From NCBI GenBank assembly GCA_031310005.1, contig CM062380.1, forward strand, positions 4,092,001 to 4,156,000: 64,000 bases of DNA, read 5' to 3'. Below are positions 1-12,441 of this stretch, in pieces. Position 1 is the first letter of the stretch. Each line of letters starts with the position of its first letter. Position numbers and translations under genes: made by a program. The notes under the pieces are model-generated. The model saw only the letters and a program-made list of their open reading frames with translations. It had not been told where the DNA came from and did no database searches. The DNA comes from Dactylellina haptotyla (Eukaryota > Ascomycota > Orbiliomycetes > Orbiliales > Orbiliaceae).

Positions 1-860
1 ACCGTGATGTCATTTCATTGATAAATATCACGGTGTCCCGAGTATGAAGGGGTAAGATGGCATACGCAAAGTCCATATCTATACTTTCTTTGTCAAATTC
101 GGATCTCAGATGATTTGGGCATTGGCTCGGAGCACCAACCAAGCCAGTCCCCGACTGACGGGAAGGTTAACTTGAACCTCACTAACAACACCAAGTTAAC
201 GTACTCAATACTTATACTTAATAATACTTAAGCAGATCATAGTTTTCGAGTGGTGGTGGCGGAAAAATAAACTTGCGGGTTGGAACGAGAATGTGAGTTC
301 ATTGAGAGGCAGTTTGTGATGATCAACGACTGAATCTAAAACCTTAAAATATATAGTGAGATTCAATGTTAGTAAATTAATAGTAATAAATATTAACGTA
401 ATACAACTTCTCATACAGAAAAGTAAGTAGGAAAAAATATTAAAAATAGAAGGCCGCTGCACAGGCACTAAACAGAGATTATTTACCAGTAGCAGAGCCG
501 TTTAGTCGGGTTTAGTGCTGCGCAGCGGCATTCTTGTTACATTTGAAGTGAACGCTCGATAAATGTGTTGGGCCGTGGTATTCGCAGCCGTTGCCGGATT
601 CGGCAAGCGAGCGTCCTCAGAAACGTCGCTCGATTGGCGAATGACACCGCCCGCGTTCCTCAGGCGCCAACTTCAGGCGTGGGCACCGACTGACCACGAC
701 GTGCACGACAATGCGATAATCACGATGAGCAACTGTGAATGACTGCCAGGATTGCAGGCCTGATATTCAAGCCCGTACGGGCGTTGCTCCGGGCATCAGG
801 TTTGAGGGACTGAATTTTGGAGATATATAAGGACGGCCTGGTGGAGCCTCCGCCGTCAAT
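1..860. other. Intergenic, no gene seen
   Basis: I see no supported gene. The last 150 bases are the promoter side of the DUF2828 gene, and a TATA-like run (tatataa, 824-830) lies about 30 bases before its ATG. Open frames here are short and lack family features. Confidence 0.6.
824..830 (+). promoter_or_regulatory. TATA-like element before the DUF2828 gene
   Basis: The sequence tatataa lies 31 bases before the ATG at 861. If it is used, the 5' leader would be very short, or translation would begin at the second ATG at 951. This is inference from sequence only. Confidence 0.35.
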
Positions 861-3095
861 ATGCCTTCCTCACCCACTAACATTCTATTCGGCCAGCTGT
901 TCAAACGTTCGTGGTTTAATAGCGCCCAAAGATACTTGTATCGATCCAAGATGAATTCAAGCTTCAATATCGCCTGTACTACTCAGATTACGACTCTGCC
1001 TCCGCTGCCGGAGCTGTATGACCCTAATTATCTGGACATTTTGTTACCACCACCGTCATACGACCCAGTGTCGAGCATCAAAAATGCCCCATCGACTCCT
1101 ACGAACCCGATGATGTCGGCGTTGGAAGATACCACGAACCGGGTTCTAACTCAGAATAATGCCCCTGCATATCGATCCACCAAAGATCACCTGCTGGACG
1201 CATTCCATCGTCCAACTTCGTCTGCGAAGGTTGCAGAGTGTGAGAATATCTTTACACCAGCATGGCAAACCGATCCCGAAGTTACTCTCCGTATTATCTT
1301 CTACTTACGGAGCATTCACGAGGGAAAAAATGACCGGAAACTCTTCTACCGAGCGTGGAATTGGCTCTATACCCATCACCCCCGCACTGCGATCCAAAAT
1401 CTCAAGCAATTGATAACAGCGAGTTGCACTCGCAAGGCCAAGAAAGGGGATGATAGAGAGCTGCCTGGTATGTCGCACGGGTATTGGAAAGATCTTCTGA
1501 ACATTCTCTGTCTCGCCGCCACGGACAGGCTTGGGACACATGATTATTTCAACCTTGGTAACGGTCGGAGAGTGAGGGTCTTCACGGGAATTAAGAGCCG
1601 TAAATCTCGCCAAGGTACACGATACGAAGAGCTGTGCAAGAAATTGGAGGACGACAAGAAGTTTCGAGCACTTTATATAACGGTTGCTCGGTTATTCGCG
1701 GAGCAGTTGGAGCAGGACAAGAGCATCGTCAGCCAGATCGAGGCCACTAGTGACAAAGATCGAAAGTTGGAGCTTCAATGGAAGCTGAGTCTCGCTGCCA
1801 AATGGGCACCAACACCGGGCTGTGCGCACGACCGAATCACCAATATCACTACTGCCATAGCCCAGCTGTTGCACGCCAACCGTCAGTCTCATTCTTGGTC
1901 GTACCCTTCAGCTCTTTCCAAATACGCCCACGCTACGCCGTTGGTGGCTGACCAGGCGAACATCCTCCGCTCATTCTTTCAGCGCTGGTTTCTAACACCC
2001 ATCCGCAAAGAGAGTAAAATCCCAGAGCCTCTTATGAGTGCGAAGAGGTGGGACGAAATCGTCTACAACCGCGTTTCTGCCGTTTGCATGCAAAATAATT
2101 CCGGCCGGTTCTACAAGTACGATTACGAGCGCTTCGCAAAGTATATGCATGATGTCACAATGGGGAAGAAATCTATCGCCGGTGCCACACTACTTCCGCA
2201 TGAGATCTTGATGCGGCTCATAGATTACGACAGTGACCTGAGCGAGCTCAAGCCGGACGAACGCGATATTGATAAAATTCAAGCTGATTTCTACAAGTCT
2301 CAGATCAATGTCGCCGTCACGCAATGGAGGGCGCTTGTTGATCGGCTGAAAGAATCTGGAAAAATCGACAACGCTATCGCTGTATGCGATGTCTCTGGGT
2401 CAATGGGCGCATTGTGGGACTATAAAAACCGCAAAGACCCATCGCCCCTGTTCCCGGCCATGGCAATGTCAATGCTTCTCGCGGCCCTTGCGAAGCCCCC
2501 CTTCAACTCCGGATTCATCACGTTCCACGAGGAGCCAGAGTTCTTGAAGTTCAGCGAACTGAAGAGTATGACGGAGAACGTGAAAGACTTGGCTTCCGCA
2601 AAATGGGGGGGTAATACCGATTTGAAAAAGGTATTCACCAAGTTGCTGCTCCCTCTGGCCAAGCAGAACAACGTGAAGAATGAAGACATGATCAAGCGGC
2701 TATTTATCTTCTCGGACATGCAATTTGACTACGCTTCTACCAACCAATTTATGTGGGAGACCAACTACGATGCGATTGCGTCTGAGTACAGGGCTTCAGG
2801 GTACGACGTGCCAGAGATCGTCTACTGGGATCTTGGAAAATTCGACACCGTTGAGGTTCATGCGGATAGGAAGGGCGTGGCTATGATGAGAGGTTTTAGT
2901 GGAAGTATGATGAAGGTTTTCCTGGGAGAGGAGGAGGATGAGGATGTGGTCATGGTGGATGGTGGGGAGGAGCAGGATGGGGATATGGTGGTCGTGGATA
3001 AACCGAAAGCCGATAAAGAGAAATTTACTCCAGCTGGGATAATGAGGAAATCGGTAATGAAGAATTGTTTTGACGGGTTAGTGGTACTGGATTAG
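861..3095 (+). CDS. DUF2828 / von Willebrand factor A-like domain protein
   Basis: A single-exon frame of 744 residues. The whole chain fits the DUF2828 family of fungi and plants, which ends in a von Willebrand A-like domain. The MIDAS-type metal site is visible as DVSGSM (Asp about 510), followed by the supporting segments SGFITFHEEPEF, WGGNTDL (the MIDAS Thr) and LFIFSDMQFD. The C-terminal tail carries a very acidic stretch (EEEDEDVVMVD and a repeat of it), which may be a linker. No signal peptide or membrane segment is seen. The biochemical role of DUF2828 proteins is not established; vWA folds usually bind protein partners through the metal, and some DUF2828 members resemble Ro60/TROVE proteins. 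The start could also be the ATG at 951, which begins MNSSFN. The length is normal for the family and no break is seen. Confidence 0.9.
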   Translation: MPSSPTNILFGQLFKRSWFNSAQRYLYRSKMNSSFNIACTTQITTLPPLPELYDPNYLDILLPPPSYDPVSSIKNAPSTPTNPMMSALEDTTNRVLTQNNAPAYRSTKDHLLDAFHRPTSSAKVAECENIFTPAWQTDPEVTLRIIFYLRSIHEGKNDRKLFYRAWNWLYTHHPRTAIQNLKQLITASCTRKAKKGDDRELPGMSHGYWKDLLNILCLAATDRLGTHDYFNLGNGRRVRVFTGIKSRKSRQGTRYEELCKKLEDDKKFRALYITVARLFAEQLEQDKSIVSQIEATSDKDRKLELQWKLSLAAKWAPTPGCAHDRITNITTAIAQLLHANRQSHSWSYPSALSKYAHATPLVADQANILRSFFQRWFLTPIRKESKIPEPLMSAKRWDEIVYNRVSAVCMQNNSGRFYKYDYERFAKYMHDVTMGKKSIAGATLLPHEILMRLIDYDSDLSELKPDERDIDKIQADFYKSQINVAVTQWRALVDRLKESGKIDNAIAVCDVSGSMGALWDYKNRKDPSPLFPAMAMSMLLAALAKPPFNSGFITFHEEPEFLKFSELKSMTENVKDLASAKWGGNTDLKKVFTKLLLPLAKQNNVKNEDMIKRLFIFSDMQFDYASTNQFMWETNYDAIASEYRASGYDVPEIVYWDLGKFDTVEVHADRKGVAMMRGFSGSMMKVFLGEEEDEDVVMVDGGEEQDGDMVVVDKPKADKEKFTPAGIMRKSVMKNCFDGLVVLD

Positions 3096-4169
3096 GGTGG
3101 TTTATTAAAGGGTGTTTTCGGTGGTGCTTAGGTGAAGCTTGTGTATTATAGCGATAGATGAGATGGCATTCTCTACTTTTGGGATTCTGTATGTTAAGTT
3201 TGGACAAACCACTTAGATATGTATAATATGAACCTCTTCAAATTAAATCCACAATTAATTGGCTACGACTGTACTACCTAGCTTATGAAGTCACCACGCA
3301 AGCGTATGCACTCTGCTGACGAGTCCTGCGTTTTGGGAACCTCCATTCGCAACGCAACTCGTTTGGGCGTCGTTTTCGCTTCGTATCGCGCCCGCTGCAT
3401 TTGGTTTCGCGATACGACAAACGGAGAGGCTGACCCGAGGCTCTTCCTCCGTTTGTCCTGGAACCCCTGAAAACTGACGTTAGACGAACACCCAAACTAC
3501 ACTTCGGCCAAAAGCTTGACTCGCATTTGCGAAGTCGGATTCGTGGTTCGCAGAGTTCCACCATGGATTGTCCGCACATTGCGGCTAGGTCAAAATTGCC
3601 CATTTGTCTCTTTGCTCACTTGGCCGTACGCCTTAACGGACGGCCTTCGAATCGGCACCAACTTTGCCGAACCATGGGGTTCACAAACTAGGACTAAAGC
3701 TACTCTGGTCATCTCGGAGCAAGAATGTCCCCGGCTTGCGCGGACTAAGCATTTGGATGGGGCAACTTGCGTCCCGCGGAGTCCCCCCGCAGTACAATGA
3801 TGCATCGATTTAGCACATGGCGAAGAAGTATTAAAACCGAGGCCTCGCCTCATTGCATTTCCCCAAGTTCTCACTGGCTAGCATCTCAATTAAACACTCC
3901 CAAAAGCTTGAGCTCCCGTATTGTGAAGAACTCGAGGTTATCCATATAACCCCCCCGGCTTGGCACAGCGTTCAGCGTTCTAGAATTCGGACAAGGGGCG
4001 GAGACACTAGACCAAAAATCGAGATACATAGATAAACCCAACAGAGAACCGAAGTCCACCCCTCACACAGCTTATCATTCTCAGCAGGGAGATCCTCCTC
4101 TATATCTGCCGCTTGCTATCGATATATATCGTAAATATCCGCAGGCGCCTAGCGCTAGTCGACACAACC
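3096..4169. other. Intergenic, no gene seen
   Basis: About 1.07 kb between the DUF2828 gene and the P450. Overlapping short frames occur on both strands near 3.28-3.87 kb, but none shows a domain, intron logic or a matched splice set. The right end is the P450 promoter. Confidence 0.5.
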
Positions 4170-6023
4170 ATGGCTATCCTGCAGGTTACGATTCTCTCCT
4201 TGGTGGAGTCTTACGCTCTGGCGCACCTGGGGCATCTTTCGGCAGTTGCCGACTCCGTGTACCTGCAATACCTAATCGCCTTTCCGTCGCTGATGGCCCT
4301 ACAAGGCGCCGGATATGCAATTTATCACTGGCTCATTTATCCAGATTTCGTTAGTCCTTTAAGACACATACCGGGACCAAAGGTGAGAGAGTACTTGTAC
4401 ATTACTAGCTGCCAAATGATATGGCTACGGCGCGCGAAATGCGGAAATGCTAACAGGTTATCTTTTGATGACGGTGTTGTAGGCTCCTAGCTTCTGGAAC
4501 GGCCATGGTGCGCAAATTATTAAGGAACGAACTGGAGAACCACAGCAGGTGTGGGCTAGGGAGATTAAGAATGACGGGCTGTTAGTATATAAGGTTAGTA
4601 GTATATTTGACGATACGATAGGCAGCTCTATAGTGGAATCATAATCTAACACGTCAAAATATAGGGCATTCTAAATCGCGAGCGCATTCTACCTACAAAC
4701 CCAAAGCTTCTCGCCGAAATTCTTACCACCAAGTCCTATACCTTTACGAAACCTAGACTATTCCAATTCTCGCTCGCCCGCCTATTGGGCAATGGTCTTC
4801 TTATGGCCGAAGGTGATGAACATAAGCGACAACGAAAGATCCTGATTCCCGCCTTTCACCCGCGCCATCTACGATCTCTGTTCCCCTTATTTTTCACCAA
4901 ATCCCAAGAAATGGTGGAATTAATCACGGGAGAAATCGTCAAAGCGGAGGTTGAAGACCCAATTATTGACTTTAATTCTTGGGGATCTCGATTGACTCTT
5001 GATATCATTGGAATCGCGGGTGCCGGAATCGAGTTTAACGCCATGACGGACCCTGACAGCAAGATGCTTAAGACTTATCGTAAAGTGTTCTCACCGACTC
5101 CCGGTCAGCAATGGATGGGGATCCTGAATATGTTCATGCCGCTCTGGTTTATGAGAAACCTCCCTCTGGCCGCTGTCAGGGAAATTACCGCTGCTAGAAA
5201 TGTCATCATGGATGTTTGTTTGGATATGATCCACAAAAAAAGGCAGCAGCTAGCTGAAAAGAAAACAATGCATCCAGGTATGAATAGCCTTCTCCATCAT
5301 CGAATCAATTGACTGCCAGCGCTAACGGGAATTTGCACAGATATTCTCTCTATCATGATTGAGGAAGGTTCCCTTTCCGACGATGAAATGAAGAATCAGT
5401 TGATGACCTTTATGGCCGCCGGACACGAAACAACAGCTGCAGCAGTCTCTTGGTCTGTATACGAACTGGCTCGTCGACCTGAAATCGCTGAAAAGCTCCG
5501 GGCCGCCATCCGTGAAGCTATCCCATCTCTAGACGACCCGAACACCACAATGGAAACTATCGATGGCATCCGCTACCTCCGCAACTTCTGTAATGAGATT
5601 TTAAGATTCCGATCGCCAGTCCCACTGACTATCCGTGAGGCTGCACAAGACGAGGAACTCAACGGTCAGAAAATCCCGAAAGGCACCACCGTCATGATCA
5701 TTACCGGTGTCATGAATCTATCAGAGGAGTACTGGGGTCCCGACGCGAAGGAATTCAATCCGGATCGGTGGGATAAGCCCGGTGGCAACGGCGGTGCAAC
5801 CTCCAACTATGCCACTCTTACATTCCTCATGGGACCTAGGAGCTGTATCGGCCAGAAATTCTCCGTTGAGGAGTTTAAAGCTATTATCGCATGTCTTGCT
5901 GGCAGATTCGCTTTCGAAGAGAAGCTCAAGGATATGGATATCAGTGTCAGAGGAGGAATTACTCAGCGCCCAACACACGATGGTATGTTGCCATTGAAGA
6001 CGAGAATTGTGCCCGGTTGGTAG
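4170..6023 (+). CDS. Cytochrome P450 monooxygenase
   Basis: Four exons, 4170-4382, 4483-4593, 4665-5277 and 5341-6023, give 539 residues. The introns have GT..AG ends and clear branch sites (gctaac, atctaac, gctaac). The ATG at 4170 sits in a good context (acaaccATGg). The chain starts with a hydrophobic anchor of the microsomal type, then the proline-rich hinge HIPGPK. Later come the I-helix oxygen-binding motif AGHETT, the K-helix ExxR (EILR), the FNPDRW segment and the heme-binding loop FLMGPRSCIGQKF with the thiolate Cys. All the core P450 motifs are present, so the enzyme looks functional. It should be ER-bound and use a P450 reductase. The layout is that of the CYP3/CYP4-like fungal clade, but I cannot name the CYP family or the substrate. 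No other secondary metabolism gene is next to it. It is convergent with COX15, 186 bases away. Confidence 0.93.
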
Positions 6024-6209
6024 ATTTCGTCACGACAGATTTAATGTAAAGGCGCGCTGTGATTATATCTATCTCAAGTTGTGATGAATTATTTGGGGAG
6101 CTGAAATACTTGTAATGGTAGAGGGTATCTTCTATGTACATAATCACACTTCGGTGAATTTAAAAATTTCTACACACACATACGAGAATGACATCGCCAT
6201 CCCATCTCA

Positions 6210-7817
6210 TCATGAGATATCAGCTGCCTTCTTGGCCGCTTTGCTACCCTGTCCCATCATTGCTACTCTCTTCTCCGCAATCTTTATTAATGTACGGGGA
6301 ACCCAGACTCTGCTTCCGAGTAGCAGACAGCCCGTCAACAGAGCTAAACTGTTTGCTTGATGCAAACTTGCTAGCGAGTGGGGGACCAGATACCAGAGTG
6401 TGGTGATACCTAGTACAACCTGCAGACTAACCAGATGAACTAACCCGAGTATTCCCTTTCTGGCATCCGGTGTCAAGACTTGCTTCTTGTTCAATCGTCT
6501 ACCATACCCCCAAAGGGTCAATATTGTGGCGAATGTAGTCATGGCGAGAATTCTATGATCGAGTTGCACGGTAGATGGATTTTCCAACATATTCCTCCAG
6601 ATGAGGTCATCGTGCGGAGGCGGCTGGTGAGAGTAGAAAGGATCCCAGAGTTCTTCCTTCGGAGGAGTGAAATGTACACCCATGAACGGGAACTCATTGT
6701 AAATAAGACCGGCGTCTAGACCCGCGACTAGCGCTCCCGACATTGCGGTGGTGAATACCAACACAGTGACAACGCCGACGAATATTCTCAATGGTAGTAA
6801 AGCCCCGATGCTTCGTTTCTTCAGTAGCTCAACGGCTTGCTTTGGATCCTTCAAGAGTCGGTTCTCGCGAAGGATGCTGACGGCGGAATATAGCATGGCA
6901 GAGTATACGGCGAACGCCGCACCGAGATGGGCGGTAAGTCTGTACTGACTAACCCTCGGACGTGCACCGGGACCCTGGAACAACTCGTCTTGTAAACCAG
7001 ATTTAACCATCCACCAACCAATGAACCCCTGGAATCCGATACCGAGCGCGATCGCACCGAGTTTCCAAGCCATTGACGCAGAGACCTTTCGTCGAGCAAC
7101 GAAATATATCGCAGGTAGAACGAAGCCGATGCCGATAACTCGGCCGAGAAGACGATGGGTCCATTCCATATAGTAGATGAATTTATATTCTTCGAGGGTC
7201 ATGTTTGGGTTTAAGATGCGGTATTCAGGAGAATCGCGGTACTTGGAAAACTCAGCTTCCCAGTCGGCGGCATTTAACGGTGGGATTGAACCGGTTACGG
7301 GCTTCCATTCGGTAATCGAGAGACTATAGGCCGAATGTTAGTGAAAAGTAGCCTCAGAGTTGGAATCGGGACATTTTTACCCTGATTCCGTAAGTCTAGT
7401 GAGGCCGCCTATAACCACAATTGCGAAGACGAGTCCAGCGGATCCGAGAAGCCAAAAGGCGACTATTCTTTCTGAAGTTTCCGGGAAACTACTTTTCTTG
7501 ATAGGCGCAGCTGAAGTTGACTTGGCTGTGACGGTCTCGGCCTCCACTGAAGCGGCTGTAGCCAATCTTCGGAAAGCAGACTTTGTAGTGCTAATTGATG
7601 AGATGAAAGTCGACCTTGCATTTCGGAGCGTAAATATATTCTTAGCGCTAGCGGGTTTGAATTTCGAGCAAGTTGTTCGCGAGGTACTGAAGTTGGCGGC
7701 CGTGAGCGGGATGCGGATGGTGGGGGCGGGGCGCGTTCTCTGGCATTGGCGGCAGACGAAGGTCGACGAGGATAGGATCCTCATCCGAATAGCTCCCGCT
7801 ACGGTATTCGAAGCCAT
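6210..7817 (-). CDS. COX15: Heme A synthase COX15, mitochondrial
   Basis: Two exons on the minus strand, 7381-7817 and 6210-7323, with one 57-base intron, give 516 residues. The first in-frame ATG is at 7817; the frame is open to a GTG four codons upstream. COX15 sits in the mitochondrial inner membrane and converts heme O to heme A for cytochrome c oxidase. The N-terminus is rich in Arg and Ser with no acidic residues, as expected of a mitochondrial presequence. The first helix (FWLLGSAGLVFAIVVIGG) is followed by the family motif GLTRLTESGLSITEWKP, which spans the splice join and confirms it. Further matches are YYMEWTHRLLGR with its heme-ligand His and LHQANSLALLTG with the late His. Several other membrane helices follow. 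The protein is complete and of normal length. Confidence 0.96.
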
Positions 7818-8486
7818 CTTGGCCCTCACTTTTGCGTAGGGTAAGAAATTGAGGCACTCGCGAAGAGATTCTGTAAAAGGATGTTGAAGTTGGCGAAACT
7901 CGACGTCTTAAAAGGAAGGCTTCGGTTGGAAAGCAACTATTTCTAATTGGTGGTCTGATTGTGGCGCGCAACACGAAAAATGCAACAAATAGTTCGACAG
8001 ACATCGCACATTATGTTGGAAATATTGAGAGTTGTTTTTCATTATTATTATTTGTTTTATTTGGTATCAAGTATGCGGCCTAGTGCCTATGGTATTCATA
8101 TATACATAAGGGTTGGTATTAGGGTTGTGATATAAGGAAAATGATATAGAACATCGGCATGGGGTAAACGAGTGTGATTGGGTGAGAGAACCGATGTAAA
8201 GGATAAAAAAGTGACATCGAACGCCATAAAGAATGCGAGAGAGAGAAAAGAAGATGGATGTAAATGAGTGTCCCAATGTATACCGCCGGTATCATGAAAG
8301 AAAATCAAAAGACCCCAATGGCGGTACTAAACCGAGCAAGCCAGAACTCCGAAGTAGAAAAGGAAATATAGGAAAAGTGGAAGAACGAGAAAAAGGAAAT
8401 ATATTTATGGAACTCGTGAAGCTGTATTCCTTTTTTTAAAAGTGGGATTTTTTCGTTCTTTTTAAGTTTTTTTGTGGTGGGTGGGA
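7818..8486. other. Intergenic between COX15 and the PTH11-like receptor
   Basis: This holds the COX15 promoter side and the 3' flank of the receptor. The part from about 8.0 to 8.46 kb is A-rich on the plus strand. No gene is supported. Confidence 0.55.
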
Positions 8487-10177
8487 TTAAACCCAGTCGA
8501 CACCACTAACTGGCTTACCCTCGAGGGACTCCTTGGAGAATCCACTTCCTGGTCTTTCTTCTTCGACGTAACCCTTCTCGAGATCAAGTTCAAATGCCTT
8601 CTCAAGAGACCCGAGCACAGGAGAGTCTGCAATTGCGACTGCATCAGGGTCAGCCAGGAGGCTTGGTCTCTTAGTTGGGTCTTCAAGTTCGTCAATAGTA
8701 GCGATCTTTCCGAAGCCCGGGGCGGTGGCGTCAATCGGCGAAGGGGGGATGACAACTGTCTTTGGGATCTGAGATCCGTTGGTAGAGTCCTGGGAGCGGA
8801 CGCTGCCAGTGAGAGATCGGCTCATTGGAACGGACTTTGGACTTGTGTTCTCATGAGTGGGGCTTTCAATGACGGTAGTGATCATCGATTGAATAGGTCC
8901 ATCGCGAGCGACAATGATGGAATCGATGCGCTCTGAGGTCTGAGACATGAGAACGCTCTTGCTGATGGATCCCATAAACCGGTTTGGAGTTGGGCTGCGA
9001 CCACGGCTGCCCTTCTCGTTGAAAGGAGCAGAGGAGTTGTCGCTCTTGTAGTCGCTGTCTCCCTCGGTGCTGCCGAACGGGCGGAACTTGGTACCGGTGA
9101 GCTTGGCATAGATTTGCTCGAAGAGGAGCTTGGATGGTGGGATGCAAGCACAGATGATACCGATGGTAAGCTCGAGGAGACCCCACATGCCGGGCTCGTA
9201 GATAGTCCAGGTGAAGTCGAATCCGTTGAAGAGCTGAGCGAGGGTGACGACTCTCATGACAGCGCAGATACAACCGACTCCGCCAATAACGAACAAAGAC
9301 AGGGTACTGATCTTGCGCTTAACTGGCATCTGGAGTTCCCAGATGACTCTGATAGGGAGGATCAAGAGCGCCAAGTCAACAAAGATGTGAATGATGCCGA
9401 AAGAGTACAGCATGGACTTGAGAGAAATACACTTAGGATTCTGGTAGATCCTGAAGTTGAAGTCCAAGGCGCCGATGATTGGATTGCATTGGAAGATGAA
9501 GGTCAGTTCGCAAGCGAAAAAGTAGACGATCTGAAAGATCATGAATCCAATGAGGACCTTGCGCATGGGGTGGGTCTTTGGAATAATCCGCTCGTATAAG
9601 AAGAGGATAGACATCTTGATCAAGGTGATAGACCATGTGTAGCCAATCAAGTGGAAGTAGACGAACTTGAAGCAGTGCTGGAGCTGTTCGGGGGTAACGT
9701 CCCAGATGTGATATCCGACGCCACCATATATTAAAACTAAAATTATCGTCAGTACGAGGAACTGAGTAGAAAATCCAAAAGAATACTCACAGCAAAATTG
9801 CAATGCGGTGAAGCCGGCAACACTAATCAAAGCCAAAACAATCAACCAGTCATCAAGACCGAATCTGCGAATAATAAAAACTCTGGTGTATATCCTCATC
9901 ATAACCATCACAACTGCCAAAGCAAAGAAAACACAGTCGATAATGTACATGGACATCTGTCGATTGTGCATAACATAATCTATACGGGTTGTTGATTAGC
10001 CTTAAGTCAGAAATCCTATAACAAGATCTACCTACTAGCATCTAGCAACCACGGTGGATAGAAATCCTTTGGAAGTGGTCCGTTAACCCCCGTTTGGTGA
10101 GCCAAAGTCCCAACTTCCTGTAGCCACAGTGCATGCTTAAATTCGGCTTCTGTAACGTTGACTTTCATTGTGGACAT
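8487..10177 (-). CDS. PTH11-like rhodopsin-domain membrane receptor
   Basis: Three exons, 10036-10177, 9791-9979 and 8487-9736, give 526 residues. The first intron joins LLDA to NYVMHNRQM. The second is only 54 bases, a multiple of three, so the frame reads straight through it and hides it; gtgagt and tttag ends and a ctgac branch site show it. The protein has an extracellular N-terminus of about 60 residues, then seven hydrophobic helices with the fungal rhodopsin-domain pattern (RRFGLDDW after helix 2, KMSILFLYERI, a conserved Cys pair). The C-terminal tail of about 200 residues is Ser/Pro-rich, probably cytosolic and phosphorylated. Members of this broad family are related to Magnaporthe PTH11, a surface-sensing receptor, but most have no known ligand. 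The promoter carries a polypurine tract at about 10226-10290. Confidence 0.88.
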
Positions 10178-10225
10178 GGCGACCCAGTCGTCGAATTAAA
10201 TGAATAAATAGATATAAAGAATGTA

Positions 10226-10290
10226 AAAGAGTCGGTAATAAAGAAAGAAAAGGAAAGAGAAAAGGAAAGGAAAGAGAAAGAGAAAGAAAG
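10226..10290 (+). repeat. Polypurine (GA-rich) tract in the receptor promoter
   Basis: A run of about 65 bases is nearly pure A and G on the plus strand (repeats such as aaaggaaagaga), so it is CT-rich on the coding strand of the receptor just upstream of its ATG. CT-rich leaders are common before fungal start sites. Confidence 0.6.
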
Positions 10291-12195
10291 ACTAAGTTGG
10301 TACGTAGATCACCCTCCAAATGCTTCACGTCCTTCTGAATTCTGAGAGCGGGGAGGGACTCTTTTATGTATGTCTTCGTCCGGTGGAATCAATACAGTCT
10401 AACTAATTGTGGTTTGTGTGGTGCGTGGTGCGTTGGAGTGCGCAAGTGATCGAGTTAGACTACTAGTCATGCAAGTGGCAAGCCTAACAACCTCGATTTG
10501 GTTTGTCCACCCTGGTAGTCGAGCCTTTAGACGGAGGAGATATAGCAGCGACAATGTTCGACAGCTGCGGAGAGAAATGTTCCTTTTCTTGAACGGTGAT
10601 TCTTTTTGACGCTAACGCTGGATGACCGGATATGCCTATAGGAACTGTTTAAAACGTTAAGAGGGAAAATGGTTTAGTCCGGATTCATTAGGCCGAGCCG
10701 TTGACATCAGCAAGATCTGCTGCCCGTTGCTAATATGGAACCTAGTATCGGGTACCTCTCGAGGAATCAAGAAGAGGGATCAAGGCATTGGAACATGATG
10801 AGGAAGACCTCCAGTAATTATACACTATTCAGGGCCTTCCTGAAATAACAGCACCAGCGGACCAGGTCCGTCCACTGTCGTAAATGCAAGGGACAGTGAA
10901 TCGTGTTCTCTGAAGTTTCAAAGACAATCGATCTCGAAAAGCAAAAAAAGATTGATCCGCATAAACGAAAAAAGAATTGATGCATCGTCTAGACCTCGCA
11001 GTGCGTTTTCCGCGGGTGGGGAAAGCCCATGCAGGAATTGTCCATGGGCATGGCTGCCAGCGTCCTAACACACACACACCACACGCACAAAAGAGATTGT
11101 CGATTCGCTCGACCATCCAATTTGGTACAATGAGTTCACAGATGCTTATCACATCGAATATCAATTTTATCGGTGCGGCAGACACGGGCATAGCGAGGAA
11201 GACGGATTTAAACTCCAAGTCTAGGCGGACACCGTCACCATTCCGCGCAGCTGGTGGACTTTTGTGAACCCTACCGGATAATTATAATTTCGCAATAGAG
11301 CGTCTTATTTTAAACCTGGAGTTAATCGAAGGCTTATTCCGGGTGCCCCTGGTATGCAACCGTTTCTTCGTGGCAATCGCCAGTTCGGTTGGCGCATAAA
11401 AGTTGCCATAATATAGCAATCTCGCTAGCTTTTCTCTTTAGGCTGGCCTTGCGCGATCGAACCAGGCGCTGAACAGCTGAACCTACCTAAAAGGCAGTCG
11501 CTGAACTTACAATCTTCGCCAGATAGATTAAGCCAAAGTTCGATTCTGGGTAGCCCCAGGCTAGGGCGATCATGCGCAGGTCGACATGTCGATGACATTA
11601 TGACACCCTCCGGCTGCATGGCCGAGGCGGCATCGTCGATAATGGTACCGTGTCTGAGTAGACACACATACCCAGGAACGTCGAAGATACCCCAACAAAA
11701 CGAGTGGAATAGAACTTTCGCGTTCCATGTTCGTTTCCCACATGGCATTGCCTCACTAACCGTCAATCGATGACCGGTGATCTTTTCGAAGCAAGACCAG
11801 CCGGGTTTCGAAGGGGTGGATCTCTGACTGTATTCGTACCCATGTTTCTCCAGAGACATTCGTGTCTAGGAAGGAACCTCGGAGAGCTCAGAACAGGAAT
11901 CGAGGGTGGCCAGTGCAGTGCCTGCATGGCGATACCCTGAGGACGGCCGACAAGAGCGGGGCCAGCGAGTGGAGTGTAAAATAAAGTCGCAATCCCACAG
12001 TCACGCCTCTAAATTAAGCAGCAGAGATACCTAACGAGTACATGCTCCGTTCCCTGCTGCGAGGTTGGTGGTTGACGGATGGTCGTGATTGACGGGGTGG
12101 GGATGTTTCGGGTCGCCTGAACGGGCATGCAGCCTGAGAACTCGGCTGCCCGCAGGCGAAGATGCGTTGCGCCCTGCAGACGACAGGCAGCCACA

Positions 12196-12441
12196 TCATC
12201 GTTCCTCACAGTACTGGACTCGCTGCCCAGCACTGGAAGTACGGGGCAAGATGCAGGTAATGGCCTCGTCAATGTGGTCGAGATACATTATCTGATACCA
12301 CGCCTGCATCGGCTCTTTGCTGGGGCGGCAGGTATCTTGCTCGAGGTCCTTGACGTGCTCGAAAACCTTGATTCCATCACGGGTCGTGCCCAGAACCCAC
12401 CGCGTCTCGGCTACTCGCACCCACTTCGGACTATAACGCAA
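12196..12441 (-). pseudogene. Possible coding relic, unknown
   Basis: The frame has 81 residues (for example KWVRVAETRWVLGTTRDG and IMYLDHIDEAITCILPR) and its third positions are GC-rich. It lacks an ATG at its left end and has no visible partner exon. I do not recognise a family. It could be an exon of an unseen gene, a relic, or chance. Confidence 0.2.

Noticed and set aside
3283-3874. Overlapping short frames on both strands near 3.3-3.9 kb
   Set aside because: No conserved text, no splice logic, and similar lengths on both strands, as expected by chance in GC-balanced DNA.
8866-9599. Long frames on both strands inside the PTH11-like gene (for example 9114-9599 plus)
   Set aside because: They overlap exons of the receptor and have no start context, domain or composition of their own; they are shadows.
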